From: an uncultured Litorilinea sp.
Lineage (GTDB): Bacteria > Chloroflexota > Anaerolineae > Caldilineales > Caldilineaceae
Length of the DNA stretch: 8,970 nucleotides
NCBI GenBank assembly: GCA_937922105.1
Contig: CAKZVN010000343.1
Coordinates: 1-8,970 of the forward strand
Direction of reading: 5' to 3'
Shown: piece by piece, positions 6,369 through 8,970 of the stretch
Layout: every line of letters begins with the position of its first letter
Position numbering within the stretch: the stretch's first letter is position 1
The notes under the pieces: model-generated
Databases searched by the model: none
Seen by the model: only the letters and a program-made list of their open reading frames with translations
What the model was told of the DNA's origin: nothing
Translations under genes and position numbers: made by a program

Positions 6369-6872
6369 ATGAATCAACAAGGACAACACTCCATCGAGCA
6401 GGCCCCGGATGCATCCGCTGCGCCAGGCCCGCTTGATGTTGCGGGTGCGACGGACACGACCCCAGCCGCGCCGCGCATCCGCGTTTTGGTCGCCAAGCCG
6501 GGGCTGGACGGTCACGATCGCGGGGCGAAGGTGGTGGCGCGCGCGCTGCGCGACGCAGGCTTCGAGGTAATCTACACCGGCATCCGCCAGACGCCGCAAA
6601 TGATTGCCGAGGCCGCGCTGCAAGAAGATGTGGACGTGGTGGGGTTGAGCATCCTCAGCGGCGCGCACATGACGCTTTGCCCCAAGATCATCGAGTTGCT
6701 GCGCAACCAGGGCCAATCCCACGTGGTTGTCGTGGTGGGCGGCATTGTCCCGGAGGAGGATATCCCGCGTTTGCAGGCAGCGGGGGTATATGCGGTCTTC
6801 GGGCCGGGTGCTACTACCGAGGCGATTGCGGCGACGCTGCGCCAGGCCGTAGCGGCAGCCCAGGGACAGTAA
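6369..6872 (+). CDS. Cobalamin-binding subunit of an acyl-CoA mutase (methylmalonyl-CoA mutase type)
   Basis: A 167-residue protein consisting of one B12-binding Rossmann-like domain after a polar Ala/Pro-rich N-terminal tail (1-35). The base-off/His-on cobalamin motif is complete: KPGLDGHDRGAK (43-54) with His49 as the expected cobalt ligand, GLSILSGAH (92-100), and VVVGGIVPEED (121-131), then FGPGA (144-148). This matches the C-terminal domain or small subunit of methylmalonyl-CoA, isobutyryl-CoA or related mutases, which rearrange acyl-CoA carbon skeletons in propionate and branched-chain metabolism. The catalytic substrate-binding subunit is not in this window and must be encoded elsewhere, so the exact substrate is unknown. 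A GTG at 6351 would add six residues. The stop is 5 bp before meaB, so the two genes form an operon. Confidence 0.92.
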   Translation: MNQQGQHSIEQAPDASAAPGPLDVAGATDTTPAAPRIRVLVAKPGLDGHDRGAKVVARALRDAGFEVIYTGIRQTPQMIAEAALQEDVDVVGLSILSGAHMTLCPKIIELLRNQGQSHVVVVVGGIVPEEDIPRLQAAGVYAVFGPGATTEAIAATLRQAVAAAQGQ

Positions 6873-6877
6873 GCCGC

Positions 6878-7921
6878 GTGCGTAATCAGGACCCTGCCCA
6901 ACTGATCGCCGGGGTGCGCGGCGGGGACCGTCTGCGTCTGGCTCAGGCCATCACTTGGGTCGAGAACGAGCATCCCCGTGCGGTTGAACTGCTGGCTGCG
7001 CTCTACCCGTGTGGCGGCGGCAGCCATATCATCGGCGTGACCGGTGCACCCGGCTCCGGCAAATCCACGCTGGTGACGGCGCTGGCGCGCGCCATCCGCG
7101 CCGCAGGGCAGACGGTCGCCATTGTAGCGATTGACCCTACCAGCCCCTTTACCGGCGGTGCAATCTTGGGCGACCGCGTCCGCATGCGCGCGCTGAGCGG
7201 CGACCCCGGTGTCTTTATTCGCAGCATGGCGACGCGCGGCAGCTTAGGCGGGCTGAGCAAGACAACCGGAGGCGTGATCACCGTGCTGGATGCCGCCGGC
7301 TTTGACCGTATCCTGGTCGAGACGGTCGGGGTAGGCCAAGCCGAGGTCGAGATTGCCTCCACCGCACATACCACCGTGGTGGTGGAAGCGCCTGGGCTGG
7401 GTGACGAGATTCAGGCCATCAAAGCGGGTATTTTGGAGATCGCCGACCTGTTGGTGGTCAACAAGGCCGACCGCCCCGGCGCGGACAAGACTGTGCAGGC
7501 GTTGGCGATGATGTTGGAGTTGGACGGAACCCACGCCCGCCCCCGTCGCCACCACGGGCGGCTGGTCCCCGATTCCCAGGCGGCGACCGGCACGCCGGCC
7601 CACGCGGGGCAGGGCGAATCCCGCGACGATGCCCGCTGGCGCGTGGAGGTGCTGAAGACGGTGGCATCCACAGAAGAAGGGGTGGAGACGCTGCGCCAAC
7701 GCATCGAAGCGCACCGGGATTGGCTGTTGGAGACGGGCGAGTGGACTGCGCGTGAACATCTGCGCGCCGCCCATGCGGTGGAAGCGCTCCTGCGCGCCGA
7801 GTTGGAGCGGCGCATCCGTGCCCAGTGGGCCGCGCTGGATGTGCGCGCGCTCGTGGAAGCCGTCGCCCAACGTCGCCAAGACCCCTACCACGCCGCCCAA
7901 CGCCTCTTGGCGGGCCACTGA
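6878..7921 (+). CDS. meaB: MeaB/ArgK-family G-protein chaperone of B12-dependent mutase
   Basis: P-loop GTPase that gates loading of adenosylcobalamin into methylmalonyl-CoA-type mutases and protects them from inactivation. The 347-residue product shows Walker A GAPGSGKS (56-63), AIDPTSP with metal-site Asp86, GDRVRM (98-103), ETVGVGQAE (148-156), the family hallmark GDEIQAIKAG (175-184) and the guanine-specificity motif NKAD (195-198). A C-terminal helical dimerisation arm follows (about 265-345). Start is GTG at 6878, 5 bases after the mutase subunit stop, with AGGGA about 11 bases upstream; the frame continues upstream but only as a shadow of the previous gene. A stretch of about 35 residues rich in His, Arg, Gly and Pro (about 219-253, including RPRRHHGR) interrupts the region after NKAD, making it longer than typical MeaB proteins (about 310-330). 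Adjacency to the B12 subunit supports the assignment. Confidence 0.94.
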   Translation: MRNQDPAQLIAGVRGGDRLRLAQAITWVENEHPRAVELLAALYPCGGGSHIIGVTGAPGSGKSTLVTALARAIRAAGQTVAIVAIDPTSPFTGGAILGDRVRMRALSGDPGVFIRSMATRGSLGGLSKTTGGVITVLDAAGFDRILVETVGVGQAEVEIASTAHTTVVVEAPGLGDEIQAIKAGILEIADLLVVNKADRPGADKTVQALAMMLELDGTHARPRRHHGRLVPDSQAATGTPAHAGQGESRDDARWRVEVLKTVASTEEGVETLRQRIEAHRDWLLETGEWTAREHLRAAHAVEALLRAELERRIRAQWAALDVRALVEAVAQRRQDPYHAAQRLLAGH

Positions 7922-7968
7922 GCCTTTTCCCGCCGCGTACATCTGCGGGCGACGGGTCCGCCCCATCC

Positions 7969-8007
7969 AAAACACCGGTAAAACACCGTTATCCCAACCT
8001 TATCCCA
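7969..8007 (+). repeat. Two pairs of direct repeats with 11-bp period upstream of a promoter
   Basis: AAAACACCG occurs at 7969-7977 and 7980-7988; TTATCCCA at 7989-7996 and 8000-8007. Both pairs have an 11-bp period, about one helical turn, and the block ends 17 bp before the -35 box at 8025. ACCTT/AAGGT (7997-8001/8008-8012) also forms a short inverted repeat. The arrangement resembles activator sites of the PhoB/OmpR kind; no specific regulator is identified. Confidence 0.6.
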
Positions 8008-8024
8008 AAGGTGAAAAAGTTGTT

Positions 8025-8053
8025 TTGACAAGGTGACTGATCTTTGTTAGCAT
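8025..8053 (+). promoter_or_regulatory. Sigma70-type promoter for the peptide transporter leader
   Basis: TTGACA (8025-8030), 17 bp, TAGCAT (8048-8053). The -35 is a full match and the -10 matches four of six. Predicted start is near 8060, giving a leader of about 380 nt before the ATG at 8443. Confidence 0.72.
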
Positions 8054-8077
8054 TTGCGGGCAATGTCGCATCGCCTC

Positions 8078-8102
8078 GTTGTCAAGACCAGTTGTCAAGA
8101 CC
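8078..8102 (+). repeat. 12-bp tandem direct repeat early in the leader
   Basis: GTTGTCAAGACC occurs at 8078-8089 and again at 8091-8102, a 13-bp period. On the opposite strand each copy contains TTGACAA, which is also the sequence of the promoter -35 region (8025-8031) in the other orientation. Confidence 0.8.
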
Positions 8103-8306
8103 GAGCGACTGATCGAGACAGCAAGGCGCCGCACCCACTGCATTGCACCGAACCAAGACGCCATGCGGCGATTCACTGCCAAGCGCACCCACCACGCGCC
8201 GGCTGTGACGCCGGGGCCGCCGGCCGGAGCGGCCGAAAATTTCCCATAGGGAGACGTGTGTTCGCCAGACCGGACGGTCTGCAACCCCATCAGCCATAGG
8301 TCACAT

Positions 8307-8336
8307 CCTGGCCGGTCTGCGGCGAGGTTGTTTTTT
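8307..8336 (+). terminator. Terminator-like hairpin inside the 5' leader
   Basis: Positions 8307-8314 (CCTGGCCG) pair with 8320-8327 (CGGCGAGG), with one G-G mismatch and a 5-nt loop GTCTG, followed by TTGTTTTTT (8328-8336). It sits about 245 nt into the predicted transcript and 107 nt before the transporter ATG, on the coding strand of that gene. The placement suits premature termination (attenuation) rather than ending an upstream gene; meaB ends nearly 390 bp earlier. Confidence 0.55.
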
Positions 8337-8442
8337 GTGGACCCCCACCCCCTTGCTGTGTCACCACTAGGATTCACTGCACGACGCCAATGTCGCACCA
8401 CCAGTCACTTCAGGCCCCATTCACGCGGAGGAAGGCAACTTC

Positions 8443-8970
8443 ATGGCAAAACTGCTGGAAGTGAAGAATCTCAAGACCCAATTCTTCACACAGGATGGCG
8501 TGGTCCATGCGGTCAACGGCATCTCCTATACGGTTGACAAGGGAGAAACCGTCGCGATCGTGGGCGAGTCCGGTAGCGGCAAGAGCGTAGGCGTCATGTC
8601 GCTGATCCGGTTGATCCCGCAACCGCCGGGCAAGATCGTCGCCGGCGAAGTCTGGTTTGATGGGCAAGACTTGCTCAAGCTCAGCGAGGACCAGCTACGT
8701 GGCGTGCGCGGCAATCGCATCGCCATGATCTTCCAAGACCCCATGACCTCGCTCAATCCCGTGTTGACCATCGGGCGCCAGATCACCGAGGCGTTGGAAC
8801 TGCACCTCAACATGAACCGGGAGCAGAGCCGCAAGCGCGCCGTCCAACTGTTGGAGATGGTAGGCATCCCCGGCGCCGAGTCTCGTCTGGACGATTACCC
8901 CCACCAGTTCTCCGGCGGGATGCGCCAACGCGTGATGATTGCGATGGGGCTGAGTTGCAACCCGCAGTTG
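8443..8970 (+). CDS. Oligopeptide/dipeptide ABC transporter ATPase (OppD/DppD), 5' part
   Basis: First 176 codons of a peptide-type ABC importer ATPase that runs off the window edge. It would power uptake of peptides (or sometimes nickel or sugars) through OppB/OppC-type permeases from the cytoplasmic side. Visible parts: Walker A GESGSGKS (41-48), the Q-loop FQDPMTSLNP (97-106) typical of the Opp/Dpp subgroup, and the ABC signature region YPHQFSGGMRQRV (152-164). Walker B, the H-loop and the C-terminal oligopeptide-transporter domain lie beyond the end. The family is usually about 320-350 residues. The ATG at 8443 has an excellent ribosome site, GGAGGAAGG (8427-8435). Partner permease and binding-protein genes are expected downstream. 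Expression probably starts at the promoter at 8025-8053 through a structured leader. Confidence 0.95.
   Translation, partial: MAKLLEVKNLKTQFFTQDGVVHAVNGISYTVDKGETVAIVGESGSGKSVGVMSLIRLIPQPPGKIVAGEVWFDGQDLLKLSEDQLRGVRGNRIAMIFQDPMTSLNPVLTIGRQITEALELHLNMNREQSRKRAVQLLEMVGIPGAESRLDDYPHQFSGGMRQRVMIAMGLSCNPQL

Larger units (their letters stand above)
8054..8442 (+). promoter_or_regulatory. Long hairpin-rich 5' leader of the OppD-type gene
   Basis: No convincing gene lies in this stretch. Perfect stems visible by eye: 8127-8133 with 8164-8170 (CGCCGCA/TGCGGCG), 8199-8203 with 8210-8214, 8215-8220 with 8229-8234, and 8266-8271 with 8276-8281. A terminator-like hairpin follows at 8307-8336. Segment 8266-8273 (CAGACCGG) can instead pair with 8312-8319 (CCGGTCTG), which would break the terminator: a switch-like layout. 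An in-frame ATG-to-TAG stretch (8063-8299, 78 codons) begins about 3 nt from the predicted start, but its AGA, CGA and ATA codons are unlike the neighbouring genes. I recognise no known riboswitch or T-box consensus. Stems are common in GC-rich DNA, so regulation is inference. Confidence 0.45.

Noticed and set aside
7929..7966. Possible terminator after meaB
   Set aside because: Only short imperfect GC stems and no T-run follow the meaB stop, so termination here cannot be supported.
7244..7975. Minus-strand open frame of 243 codons opposite meaB
   Set aside because: Shadow of meaB, whose GTPase motifs are intact; no family resemblance.
2086..8377. 12-base sequence ACTAGGATTCAC repeated at 2086-2097 and 8366-8377, considered as attachment sites
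   Set aside because: A 12-base match is expected by chance in a window of this size, no integrase is present, and the genes between are ordinary chromosomal ones.
8061..8397. CAATGTCGCA repeated at 8061-8070 and 8388-8397
   Set aside because: Too short to be significant and not part of any visible structure.

Overview
This high-GC window looks like part of a chromosome from a Chloroflexota bacterium (Caldilineae or Anaerolineae type). That assignment rests on the overall protein style, the first gene's resemblance to repeat-containing secreted proteins of that phylum, and the pairing of a stand-alone B12-binding mutase subunit with MeaB. It is an inference, not a database result. I see no insertion sequence, prophage, CRISPR array, tRNA or rRNA.

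Layout. (a) 2-592, plus strand: the 3' end of an unknown gene with repeat-like ends, followed by two strong hairpins (619-700). (b) 734-6110, minus strand: a VTT/DedA-like membrane protein, YqeY, a PgpH/YqfF-type 7TM-HD c-di-AMP phosphodiesterase, YbeY and a DgkA-type lipid kinase, in that transcription order. They are tightly spaced behind a perfect-consensus sigma70-type promoter (TTGACA-16-TATAAT, 6176-6149). An RraA/HMG-aldolase-like gene lies 93 bp further downstream on the same strand. The yqeY-yqfF-ybeY-dgkA order echoes the conserved Gram-positive block, without phoH. (c) 6369-7921, plus strand: a two-gene operon for the cobalamin-binding subunit of an acyl-CoA mutase and its G-protein chaperone MeaB, divergent from block b and with its own promoter. 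The mutase catalytic subunit is not here. (d) 7922-8442: a gene-free region with helically phased direct repeats, a good promoter and a roughly 380-nt hairpin-rich leader. The leader ends in a terminator-like hairpin with a competing antiterminator pairing. (e) 8443 to the end: the first 176 codons of an OppD/DppD peptide-transporter ATPase.

Block b combines ribosome and rRNA maturation (YbeY), c-di-AMP turnover (PgpH) and lipid recycling (DgkA, VTT protein). Block c is a B12 module of propionyl/methylmalonyl-CoA or related acyl-CoA metabolism. The part most likely to hold something undescribed is the conditional-terminator leader before the peptide transporter gene.
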